Source: Deltaproteobacteria bacterium (GTDB lineage Bacteria; Desulfobacterota; Desulfomonilia; UBA1062). From it: a stretch of DNA of 5,734 nt. Positions within the stretch are counted from its first letter, which is position 1. Every line of letters starts with the position of its first letter. Location of the stretch: assembly GCA_020053185.1 (NCBI GenBank), contig JAGVNP010000287.1, positions 1 through 5,734 of the forward strand, in the 5' to 3' direction. Of this stretch, positions 1 to 5,734 are shown piece after piece. The notes under the pieces are model-generated. The model did not search any database. It was given only the letters and a program-made list of their open reading frames with translations, and was not told the origin of the DNA. Both the position numbers and the translations under genes were made by a program.

Positions 1-63
1 CTCACCTTGTTCAAGCCTCACAACCTTACCATTGTGGAGATCTATTGCAGGAATGACTAACAT
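1..63 (-). CDS. hisA: HisA, N-terminal 21 residues (partial): ProFAR isomerase of histidine synthesis
   Basis: Only the first 21 codons are present; the gene leaves the window at its left edge. The peptide begins MLVIPAIDLHNGKVVRL, the typical first beta-strand of HisA, a TIM-barrel enzyme that isomerises the ProFAR aminoaldose to its aminoketose (PRFAR) in the cytoplasm. Asp8 in 'PAIDL' matches the conserved catalytic Asp of the family. HisF, the related barrel, starts differently (usually with a 'RIIPCLD' motif), so HisA is the better call. The ATG shares one base with the TAA of the upstream 85-codon gene (TAATG), and an AAGGGGA ribosome binding site lies 7 bases upstream. Its position after hisB supports the assignment. 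Confidence is limited only by the shortness of the fragment. Confidence 0.88.
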   Translation of the reverse strand, partial: MLVIPAIDLHNGKVVRLEQGE

Positions 64-320
64 TATGCTTTCCCCTTCTGATATTGAGCAATCCCCCAAC
101 CCTTAAAAAGAGTTGAGTATCTGAGGATATATTTTTTGCCGCTACTTATGGTCACTTTAAAATATTCCATAGGATAAAAAGTGGGATCTTGATATGCCTC
201 GTGCCATTGCTCCTCGATACTGGTTATCTCAAGGTTCTCTCCTTCAATTTCCACATATTTTGGCACACCGGGAATTTTTACCTCGTCCCTGGTCTTGACC
301 CTCACAGGGCTGAATCTCAT
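63..320 (-). CDS. Small protein of unknown function (85 aa) between hisB and hisA
   Basis: I do not recognise this protein with certainty. It is 85 residues, soluble, without a signal peptide or membrane segment, and rich in charged and aromatic residues. Likely strands are PVRVKTRD (5-12), KYVEIEG (21-27), ITSIEEQWHE (32-41), EYFKVTISSG (52-61) and KKYILRYS (62-69), followed by GWGIAQY (74-80), which suggests a compact beta-rich fold. The pattern 'I..I...W.E ... YF.V...G..Y.L.Y....W.I' weakly recalls small DUF6504-type proteins; this is from memory and is not a firm family call. It is very likely a real gene: its ATG overlaps the hisB stop by 4 bases (ATGA), its TAA overlaps the hisA ATG by one base, and it fills the gap exactly. 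A modest GAGG ribosome binding site lies 4 bases before the start. A role linked to histidine synthesis is inferred from position only. Confidence 0.8.
   Translation of the reverse strand: MRFSPVRVKTRDEVKIPGVPKYVEIEGENLEITSIEEQWHEAYQDPTFYPMEYFKVTISSGKKYILRYSTLFKGWGIAQYQKGKA
71..77 (-). promoter_or_regulatory. Ribosome binding site of hisA (AAGGGGA)
   Basis: AAGGGGA lies in the last codons of the 85-codon gene, 7 bases before the hisA ATG at 63. It supports the start of the partial hisA. Confidence 0.65.
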
Positions 321-895
321 AGAACCTCTTTTGTAGACGGGATCTCTTCTCCAACAACTTTTACTGCCTGGCCTAATGCCCTGGCAAATGACTTAAAGCA
401 AGCCTCTACAAGATGATGCTTATTTCCTGATGCGCAGATTGTGATGTGGAGATTTATCCCTGCCTTAAATGCCACTGACCTGAAAAATTCCGGCAATAGA
501 TCAAGATCAAAATCGCCAACCTTGCCGCGAAATTTTTCTTTTCCGTGGATCATGAAAAATGGCCTGCCTGAGAGATCCAAAACAGTCTCAACCAGGGTCT
601 CGTCCATAGGAATCTTTGCAAATCCGTACCGCGCGATTCCTTTTTTATCTCTCAGTGCATCCTTTAGGGCAAGACCAAGCACAATGCCTATATCCTCGGT
701 CAGATGATGGAGATCCACATGTGTATCTCCTTTGGCTTTTATATTCAAGCCTATACCTGAATGCATGGAGAGAAGATCCAGCATGTGGCTTAAAAAACCT
801 GCGGGGATATCAATCTTACAAGTTTTTTTGTCCAGATTGAGTTCCATTTTTATATCTGTCTCTTTTGTCTGCCGTGTGACAGATGCTTTTCTCAT
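317..895 (-). CDS. hisB: Imidazoleglycerol-phosphate dehydratase HisB
   Basis: This 192-residue protein is a single-domain HisB of normal bacterial length, without the phosphatase domain found in the E. coli fusion. It dehydrates imidazole glycerol phosphate to imidazole acetol phosphate in histidine synthesis; family members form 24-mers that bind manganese. Two internal repeats carry the metal-binding signatures: HHLTED (63-68) and HHLVEA (160-165). Other hallmarks are FLSHML (34-39), RYGFAKIPMDE (89-99), DLSGRP (107-112), KVGDFD (125-130) and LHI (149-151). The family usually has FLDHML or FFDHML, so Ser36 in place of Asp is unusual; DLHH in place of the common DDHH is milder. Metal-ligand histidines appear intact. 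The ATG overlaps the alaS stop as ATGA and is preceded by a strong AAGGAGG at 8 bases. Confidence 0.96.
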   Translation of the reverse strand: MRKASVTRQTKETDIKMELNLDKKTCKIDIPAGFLSHMLDLLSMHSGIGLNIKAKGDTHVDLHHLTEDIGIVLGLALKDALRDKKGIARYGFAKIPMDETLVETVLDLSGRPFFMIHGKEKFRGKVGDFDLDLLPEFFRSVAFKAGINLHITICASGNKHHLVEACFKSFARALGQAVKVVGEEIPSTKEVL

Positions 896-3540
896 GCTTG
901 TATCCTCCTTATCTCCTCATTAAATATTTCTAACGCTTTAGTAAGGCTTGACATATCATCTGTCCCGCCCTGGGCAAAAGCGCCTTTTCCTCCGCCTCTT
1001 CCGCCTACTGCGTTACAGATTTCTCTCATAATCTTTCCTGCATCCACTCTTTCTTCCAGCCCTTTTGTCACCATGATTACAAAAGTGTTTTTTCCTTTCA
1101 TGGAAGATGTAAGAAATACAACTCCCTTGCCCACCCTCTCCTTGATCCTATCTCCTATGTCTCTCAGCTGGCCGACATCTTCTGCATCAACCTTTTTTAT
1201 TACTACTGAAAATCCATCTGCCATAAATTCCTGCTCATCCGAAGCGCCAACAGAACCAGTTGCGATCTTCAAATTAAGTTCTTTGATTTTCTGCTCCTGT
1301 TCCTTGATCCTTGTGTGCATAGCTGAGACACGGTCAATTATTTCTCCTGGTGATGCCTTTACTTTCTCTGCTGTTTGAATAACTATGTTATTAAGGAGCC
1401 GCAGATGTTTCAATGATTCTATTCCTGCAACAGCCTCTATCCTTCTAAGACCGGCTGATATACTGCCCTCTGATACGATCTTTACCAAGCCGATCTCGCC
1501 TGTAGATTTGCAATGAGTGCCTCCGCAGAGTTCTGTCGAAACATCTCCCATACTCACTACCCTGACCTGATCTCCGTACTTTTCGTTGAACAAAGCCATT
1601 GCGCCCATCTCAAGGGCTTCTTCTTTTGACATAACCTTAATCGTAACAGGGAGATCTGTTAGCACATATTGATTTACAATATCCTCGATACGGTCAATCT
1701 CATCCACGCCAAGCGCAGCAAAATGGGTAAAATCAAATCTCAGTCTGGCATCAGTGACAAGAGAGCCTGATTGATGCACATGGCCGCCAAGCACATCCCT
1801 CAATGCCTTTTGAAGAAGGTGTGTGGCACTGTGGTGGCGCATAATAGCAGCACGTCTTGCCTTATCAACCTTGAGATCTATTTTTTGGCCTTTTTTCAGA
1901 ACACCTTTATTTACTTTAACATTGTGAACAACAACATCCAAAGATGTCTTGGTGGTATCAAGGACATCTGCATCAAGTCCTTCAGCCTCGATCTTTCCAG
2001 TATCGCCAATCTGTCCGCCAGATTCACCATAAAATGAAGTGCTGTCAGTAAACAACATTCCAGTCTGTCCAGGATTAAGCTCTTTAAGATCTGATACCAA
2101 GCCATTTTGATCCTCGCCTTGAATGGCTAATATCTTGCTCGTAGTTTCGAGAGTTTTATAACCTAAAAATTTAGTCTTTTTTCTGATCACGCGTGCACTG
2201 CCTTTTGCAGTTTCGCGTGCACCAAAGCTGGTAGACGCTTGAGCCATTTTTCGCTGCTTTTCCATCAGCGTCTCAAAGCCTTGTTTGTCGATGCCAAAGC
2301 CATCTTTCCACGCCTCCCCCTCTGTAAGGTCAATAGGGAACCCGAATGTATCGTAAAGCATGAATACAACATCCCCTGGAATCATGGTATTTCCTTTTTC
2401 TTTGAGTTCGGTCTTGACCTCGGAAAGCAAGCCCAAACCTCTATCCAGGGTTTTCAAAAATCGTTCTTCTTCGTTTGAAATGACTTTGGCAATAAATTCC
2501 TTTCTGTTTTCCAGATCAGGATAAATATCCCCCATCTCTTTGACCACCTGCATGGCAACATCGTGCAGGAATGGATCATTCATGCCGAGTTGTTTTCCAT
2601 AACGCGAAGCCCTTCGCATAATGCGCCTGAGCACATAACCTCTGCCTTCATTGGATGGCAAAATCCCATCGCCTATCAGGAATGCACATGCCCTGGCATG
2701 ATCGGCAATAACCCTTATGGATGCATCGATCTCCTCGCTTTTCCCATAGGTCTTGCCAGATACCCTGGCTATATAGCTGATCAGGGGCTTGAATAAATCA
2801 GTGTCATAGTTGCTCTGCACACCCTGCAAAATTGCCGTGATGCGCTCTAACCCCATGCCTGTATCAATATTGGGTTTTGGAAGCGGAGTGAGTTTTCCAG
2901 AAACATCTCTATTGAACTGCATGAACACGAGATTCCAGATTTCAAGAAATCTGTCGCACCCGCATTCTACATTGCATGTTGGTTTTCCGCACCCCACACC
3001 AGGCCCCTGATCATAGATGATTTCGGAGCATGGACCGCATGGCCCGGTATCGCCCATTGACCAGAAATTGTCCTTTTCGCCAAGCCTGACAATACGATCC
3101 GGACTTACGCCTATCTTATCCTTCCACAGGCCGTACGCTTCGTCATCATCCTTGTAGACGCTCACCAAAAGCCTTTTTGAATCAAGCCCCATAACATTAA
3201 CGAGAAAATCCCATGCATATTCTATTGCGCCTTGCTTGAAATAATCCCCGAACGAGAAATTGCCCAGCATCTCAAAAAAAGTGTGGTGACGTGCCGTGAA
3301 TCCCACGTTTTCAAGATCATTGTGCTTGCCGCCTGCCCTCACACATTTTTGAGAAGTAGTTGCCCTTGTATACGGCCTGATATCATCTCCCAGGAACACA
3401 TCCTTAAATTGCACCATGCCTGCATTGGTAAACAGAAGAGTAGGATCATTGCCAGGCACCAGAGATGAACTCTGAACTATGGCATGACCCTTACTTTCAA
3501 AATACTTTAGAAATGCAGCCCTGACCTCGGATCCTTTCAT
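892..3540 (-). CDS. alaS: Alanyl-tRNA synthetase AlaS
   Basis: This is a complete 882-residue class II synthetase, close to the usual bacterial length, that charges tRNA-Ala in the cytoplasm. Domains in order: the catalytic core with motif 1 around TNAGMVQFKDVFLG (38-51), motif 2 around FFEMLGNFSFGDY (88-100) and motif 3 at IDTGMGLERI (225-234); a helical tRNA-binding region (about 240-460); the editing domain with zinc-binding HSATH (His570, His574) and CGGTH (Cys672, His676), which removes mischarged Ser and Gly; a coiled-coil stretch at about 735-760; and the C-Ala/DHHA1 domain ending with the glycine-rich GGRGGGKGAFAQGG (846-859). An extra cysteine cluster (Cys184, 189, 193, 195) follows CGPC (168-171), a known variant outside enterobacteria. 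The ATG overlaps the recX stop by 4 bases and has AGGAG at 5 bases. The recX-alaS adjacency matches E. coli. Confidence 0.99.
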   Translation of the reverse strand: MKGSEVRAAFLKYFESKGHAIVQSSSLVPGNDPTLLFTNAGMVQFKDVFLGDDIRPYTRATTSQKCVRAGGKHNDLENVGFTARHHTFFEMLGNFSFGDYFKQGAIEYAWDFLVNVMGLDSKRLLVSVYKDDDEAYGLWKDKIGVSPDRIVRLGEKDNFWSMGDTGPCGPCSEIIYDQGPGVGCGKPTCNVECGCDRFLEIWNLVFMQFNRDVSGKLTPLPKPNIDTGMGLERITAILQGVQSNYDTDLFKPLISYIARVSGKTYGKSEEIDASIRVIADHARACAFLIGDGILPSNEGRGYVLRRIMRRASRYGKQLGMNDPFLHDVAMQVVKEMGDIYPDLENRKEFIAKVISNEEERFLKTLDRGLGLLSEVKTELKEKGNTMIPGDVVFMLYDTFGFPIDLTEGEAWKDGFGIDKQGFETLMEKQRKMAQASTSFGARETAKGSARVIRKKTKFLGYKTLETTSKILAIQGEDQNGLVSDLKELNPGQTGMLFTDSTSFYGESGGQIGDTGKIEAEGLDADVLDTTKTSLDVVVHNVKVNKGVLKKGQKIDLKVDKARRAAIMRHHSATHLLQKALRDVLGGHVHQSGSLVTDARLRFDFTHFAALGVDEIDRIEDIVNQYVLTDLPVTIKVMSKEEALEMGAMALFNEKYGDQVRVVSMGDVSTELCGGTHCKSTGEIGLVKIVSEGSISAGLRRIEAVAGIESLKHLRLLNNIVIQTAEKVKASPGEIIDRVSAMHTRIKEQEQKIKELNLKIATGSVGASDEQEFMADGFSVVIKKVDAEDVGQLRDIGDRIKERVGKGVVFLTSSMKGKNTFVIMVTKGLEERVDAGKIMREICNAVGGRGGGKGAFAQGGTDDMSSLTKALEIFNEEIRRIQA
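904..910 (-). promoter_or_regulatory. Ribosome binding site of hisB (AAGGAGG)
   Basis: A near-perfect Shine-Dalgarno sequence, AAGGAGG, lies within the last codons of alaS, 8 bases before the hisB ATG. It fixes the start of hisB at 895 and is the strongest such site in the window. Confidence 0.8.
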
Positions 3541-3545
3541 TGCTT

Positions 3546-3550
3546 CTCCT
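3546..3550 (-). promoter_or_regulatory. Ribosome binding site of alaS (AGGAG)
   Basis: AGGAG (within GAGGAGA) lies in the last codons of recX, 5 bases before the alaS ATG. It means alaS can be initiated on its own and need not rely wholly on ribosomes finishing the frame-broken recX. Confidence 0.75.
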
Positions 3551-3887
3551 CGTGCAAAACCGTGAATATCTTTTCAAAGGAAAATCCTTTTTGAGAAAGA
3601 TGCCGTAAAAGCTTTTCCTTTTCCATATCTTTCTTCTTCTTTATCACCATGTGAATCCTTTTCTCTTCTGGAAGTTCCTTAGAGAGATTTTTTATTGCCC
3701 TGTCTACTAAATTTTCCGGAAGGCCTATCTGATAGAGATAGTGCCTGATATAAAGATCTGCATATCCCCTTTCCGCTACGAGATGTGCCCTTCGCTTTGC
3801 ATATGTCTCATCATCCAGATATCCAAGTTCATCCAGGCGAGCCATGGCAAGATCAATGATCTCACCACTTGCACCTTTTAACTCGAG

Positions 3888-3896
3888 TTTTTTTTT
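3888..3896 (-). other. A9 homopolymer and slippery heptamer A_AAA_AAC in recX
   Basis: Nine consecutive A residues on the coding strand mark the point where the recX frame changes. Read in the upstream frame the codons are TTA AAA AAA AAC, which contains an in-phase A_AAA_AAC (3893-3887), a known -1 ribosomal slippery sequence. Runs of nine or more A are also known sites of RNA polymerase slippage. Either event moves reading into the frame that encodes the rest of RecX. I see no convincing stimulators: the only stem is weak (GCAAG at 3872-3868 with CTTGC at 3851-3847) and starts about 14 bases downstream, and no Shine-Dalgarno-like element sits at the usual distance upstream. Whether slippage occurs is therefore inference. 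Confidence 0.6.
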
Positions 3897-4002
3897 AATT
3901 CGTAAGAAGAGATTGCCCTTCTGGCAATTACGTTCAGGGAATATGCAACAGCACTTTTCAAATCATCGATTTTTGCATCCCCTGCTTTACTTCTCCTCAT
4001 TC

Positions 4003-5118
4003 TCACTTATCCCCCTTCTCGAACATATCCCACTTGGAGTCGCTTGAGGAAATTATGCCCTTCATTCGCAATGCAAAATCATCAGGATTGGTTGCCTGAC
4101 GCAAGGCCTCATGGTAATGAATCAGGCCATTTTGAACCAATGCCATCAGAGATTGGTCAAATGTCTGCATTCCGTATGATATCGCACCTTGTGATATTGC
4201 ATCTGTAATCTCGCTGGTCTTTTTCTCATCCGTAATGCATTCTCTGATCCTTGCAGTGCTCACCATAACCTCTACCGCAGGAACCATACCGCTTCCGTCT
4301 ATTCTAGGAATAAGTCTTTGTGATATGACTGCCTTCAATATCCCTGCAAGCTGGAATCTTACCTGCTGATGCTGGTGAGGAGGATATATTGAAATAATCC
4401 TCATGATCGTTTCTTCTGCATCCAGTGTATGTAAGGTAGAAAACACGAGATGCCCTGTTTCCGCTGCGGTCAAGGCAGTATCTATCGTATCCTTATCTCT
4501 CATTTCGCCAACCATTATCACATCGGGATCCTGCCTTAATGCAGCCTTTAGGGCTATCGAAAACGATGTGGTATCAGCACCCACCTCTCTCTGGTTTATA
4601 ATCGACAAATTATCTCCATGTATAAATTCTATGGGGTCTTCTATAGTCATGATGTGGCAGTTTCTGTTTGAATTTATATGATTGACCATGCCGGCAAGTG
4701 TTGTTGATTTGCCTGATCCTGTGGTTCCTGTTACAATAACAAGCCCTTTTCTCTCAAGGCTGATGCGCTTTATCACTTCGGGAAGATTGAGGTTGTCCAG
4801 ATTGGGACAATCGCTCGGGATAATTCTGAATGCCATACCAAAATAGCCGCGCTGTCTGTAACAATTTACCCTGAAGCGAGCTTCTTCAAAAGAGCTGTAA
4901 GAAAAGTCTGCTTCATTTGTAATGTCAAATCGTTCTTTCTGATGCTGATTCATTACACTATAGGCAATATTAGCAATATCATCATTTTCCAGCTTGGAAA
5001 ATTGCGTCAGCGGAACAAGAGCCCCATATCGCCTGGCTATCGGATGAAGCCCTACCTTGAGATGGACATCTGATGCCTCTATCTCTATAGCAGCTGCAAG
5101 TACATCATCAATCTTCAC
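4003..5118 (-). CDS. pilT: PilT-type type IV pilus retraction ATPase
   Basis: This is a complete 371-residue GspE/PilT-family secretion ATPase. PilT hexamers sit at the cytoplasmic base of the type IV pilus machine and drive pilus disassembly for twitching motility and DNA uptake. Visible parts: the N-terminal PAS-like domain with ASDVHLKVG (15-23); Walker A GTTGSGKST (131-139); Asp box with TIEDPIEF (158-165); Walker B region DPDVIMVGEMRD (197-208); His box HLVFSTLHT (223-231); and PilT-type GMQTFDQSL (316-324) and NPDDFALRMKGI (344-355). No cysteine zinc motif of PilB/GspE is seen, which supports PilT over an extension ATPase. The segment matching the PilT AIRNLIRE motif is divergent (ARIRECITDEK, 289-299), so a PilU-like paralogue is possible. 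The start is GTG, sharing one base with the recA TAG, with GGAGGAG 7 bases upstream. Its place between recA and recX is unusual. Confidence 0.94.
   Translation of the reverse strand: MKIDDVLAAAIEIEASDVHLKVGLHPIARRYGALVPLTQFSKLENDDIANIAYSVMNQHQKERFDITNEADFSYSSFEEARFRVNCYRQRGYFGMAFRIIPSDCPNLDNLNLPEVIKRISLERKGLVIVTGTTGSGKSTTLAGMVNHINSNRNCHIMTIEDPIEFIHGDNLSIINQREVGADTTSFSIALKAALRQDPDVIMVGEMRDKDTIDTALTAAETGHLVFSTLHTLDAEETIMRIISIYPPHQHQQVRFQLAGILKAVISQRLIPRIDGSGMVPAVEVMVSTARIRECITDEKKTSEITDAISQGAISYGMQTFDQSLMALVQNGLIHYHEALRQATNPDDFALRMKGIISSSDSKWDMFEKGDK
4011..4017 (-). promoter_or_regulatory. Probable ribosome binding site of recX (AAGGGGG)
   Basis: AAGGGGG lies in the last codons of pilT. It is 10 bases from the ATG at 4000 and 4 bases from an in-frame GTG at 4006, so it does not clearly decide between the two starts. 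The GTG would give a 4-base overlap (GTGA) like the other junctions of this cluster. Confidence 0.5.
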
Positions 5119-5734
5119 TACTTCTCTCCTCCGGCAGTTTTAGTTTTTTTCCCGCTAGAAAGTTTTTCTTTTACTGCCGTATATATTTCCTGAAATACTT
5201 CGGGGTTGTCTTTTAAAAATGTCTTCACAGACTCTCTCCCCTGGCCCAGTCTTTGTTTCTTATAGCTGTACCATGCTCCGCTTTTCTCAATAACACCTAT
5301 ATCACTTTTTGATCCTACATCGAGAACCTCTCCATACTTGGAGATTCCTTCTCCAAACATGATATCGAACTCCACCTCTTTGAATGGAGGGGCCAATTTG
5401 TTTTTTACCACCTTCACCTTTGTGCGGTTCCCTACAATACTGTCACCTTCCTTTATTACATCGGCTTTTTTGATCTGAAGCCTTATAGAGGCATAGAATT
5501 TTAATGCAGTGCCGCCTGTGGTGGTCTCTGGATTTCCGTACACAATCCCTATCTTTTGTCTGGTCTGATTGATGAAGATAGCCGTGGTTCGCGTCTTTGA
5601 AATCGCTCCGGATAGTTTTCTCAATGCCTGAGACATGAGCCTCGCTTGAAGGCCCATATGGGAATCCCCCATATCACCCTCGATCTCTGCCCTGGGCACA
5701 AGTGCTGCAACTGAATCTATTACCACAATGTCTA
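5118..5734 (-). CDS. recA: RecA recombinase, C-terminal part (partial at right edge)
   Basis: About 204 C-terminal codons of RecA are present; the start and Walker A lie beyond the right edge. An internal GTG near 5726 is not the start, since the frame continues as D-I before it. RecA forms ATP-dependent filaments on single-stranded DNA for strand exchange and triggers SOS cleavage. The fragment begins at the Walker B strand (IVVIDSVAAL, equal to about residue 139 of E. coli RecA), then shows loop L1 (EIEGDMGDSHMG), the sensor FINQTRQKIG, loop L2 with GNPETTTGG, the ALKFYAS strand and the C-terminal domain with EKSGAWYSYKKQRLGQG. Thr in 'NQTR' replaces the more common Ile, Leu or Val. The tail ends SSGKKTKTAGGEK and is basic, unlike the acidic tail of E. 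coli RecA. The TAG overlaps the pilT GTG by one base. Confidence 0.98.
   Translation of the reverse strand, partial: DIVVIDSVAALVPRAEIEGDMGDSHMGLQARLMSQALRKLSGAISKTRTTAIFINQTRQKIGIVYGNPETTTGGTALKFYASIRLQIKKADVIKEGDSIVGNRTKVKVVKNKLAPPFKEVEFDIMFGEGISKYGEVLDVGSKSDIGVIEKSGAWYSYKKQRLGQGRESVKTFLKDNPEVFQEIYTAVKEKLSSGKKTKTAGGEK
5126..5132 (-). promoter_or_regulatory. Ribosome binding site of pilT (GGAGGAG), supports the GTG start
   Basis: GGAGGAG lies inside the last codons of recA with a 7-base spacer to the GTG at 5118-5116. It decides the choice of a GTG start for pilT, which also gives the expected distance to the ASDVHL motif. Confidence 0.8.

Larger units (their letters stand above)
3537..4000 (-). 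pseudogene. recX: RecX, regulator of RecA, with frame broken at an A9 run (pseudogene or slippage-decoded)
   Basis: RecX binds RecA filaments and limits their activity. The N-terminal part starts at ATG 4000-3998 and reads MRRSKAGDAKIDD, then AYSLNVIARRAISSYELKK, typical RecX; it hits a TAA at 3880-3878 after 40 codons. From the A9 run (3896-3888) the adjoining frame continues as LELKGASGEIIDLAMARL, GYLDDE, and a C-terminal repeat with HLSQKGFSFEKI, ending in TGA at 3537. One extra A gives ELKKKLELKG, matching the family pattern ELxxKL, and a normal 154-residue protein. The longest uninterrupted piece from an ATG is 3537-3845 (102 aa), which starts inside a conserved helix and lacks a ribosome binding site, so it is not a natural start. 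The gene begins 2 bases after pilT; an in-frame GTG at 4006 would overlap the pilT stop by 4. It overlaps alaS by 4 bases. It may be a true mutation, a homopolymer sequencing error, or a gene decoded by slippage. Confidence 0.88.

Noticed and set aside
1073..1378. Plus-strand ORF of 101 codons, and other plus-strand ORFs such as 189-416, 441-707, 1771-2037, 3844-4047 and 4403-4681
   Set aside because: They lie opposite strongly conserved genes (alaS, hisB, recX, pilT), show no family motifs and low-complexity Ser/Ile-rich translations typical of antisense shadows.
1911..2105. Minus-strand ORF of 64 codons inside alaS
   Set aside because: It is an alternative frame within the conserved editing region of alaS and has no independent support.
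2925..3045. Cysteine cluster in AlaS (Cys168, 171, 184, 189, 193, 195) as a new metal site
   Set aside because: A cysteine-rich segment at this place is a familiar variant of AlaS in many non-enteric bacteria, so it is not new.
3171..3201. Possible terminators or promoters between genes
   Set aside because: No gene border leaves room for one, and I found no strong hairpin followed by a T run in the direction of transcription; the T/A-rich stretches lie within codons.
3537..3845. A stand-alone 102-residue protein starting at ATG 3845
   Set aside because: The ATG lies inside a conserved RecX helix (EIIDLAMARLDELGYLDDE), has no good ribosome binding site, and homology continues upstream to the A9 run. 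It is the downstream part of recX.
3847..3872. Stem-loop as a stimulator of ribosomal frameshifting in recX
   Set aside because: The stem is only 5 base pairs with a large loop and begins about 14 bases after the slippery site, too weak and too far to claim as a stimulator.
5118..5726. recA starting at GTG 5726
   Set aside because: The codons before it (Asp, Ile) continue the RecA Walker B strand, so the gene simply runs off the window edge.

Overview
All genes in this window lie on the minus strand and are packed end to end. Read in the direction of transcription (high to low coordinates) the order is recA (3' part, runs off the right edge), pilT, recX (reading frame broken), alaS, hisB, a small unrecognised gene of 85 codons, and hisA (first 21 codons, runs off the left edge). 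There is no intergenic stretch longer than a few bases, and I see no tRNA, rRNA, CRISPR array, mobile element, terminator or obvious promoter. Any promoter for this run of genes probably lies upstream of recA, outside the window.

The organism is a bacterium of moderate GC content that makes type IV pili and its own histidine. The order recA-recX-alaS is the one known from Escherichia coli, but here a pilT ATPase gene sits between recA and recX, and histidine genes follow alaS. The compact, overlapping layout and the mixture of functions fit an uncultured Gram-negative lineage. Omnitrophota or a neighbouring phylum would be my guess, but the window does not prove it.

The junctions suggest translational coupling along the whole unit: recA/pilT share one base (TAGTG), pilT/recX are 2 bases apart (or overlap by 4 if recX starts at an in-frame GTG), recX/alaS, alaS/hisB and hisB/small gene each overlap by 4 bases (ATGA), and small gene/hisA share one base (TAATG). 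Most starts have a clear Shine-Dalgarno sequence inside the preceding gene.

Functionally the window joins recombination and its control (RecA, RecX), pilus retraction or DNA uptake (PilT), alanyl-tRNA charging (AlaS) and histidine synthesis (HisB, HisA). The most notable point is recX: both halves of a normal RecX protein are present, but they lie in different frames joined at a run of nine A residues. A single added A, or a -1 ribosomal slip at an in-frame A_AAA_AAC heptamer, restores a 154-residue protein. The second point of interest is the 85-residue protein between hisB and hisA, a place where hisH often lies. The rest is ordinary housekeeping content and I found no clear sign of a new multi-gene system.
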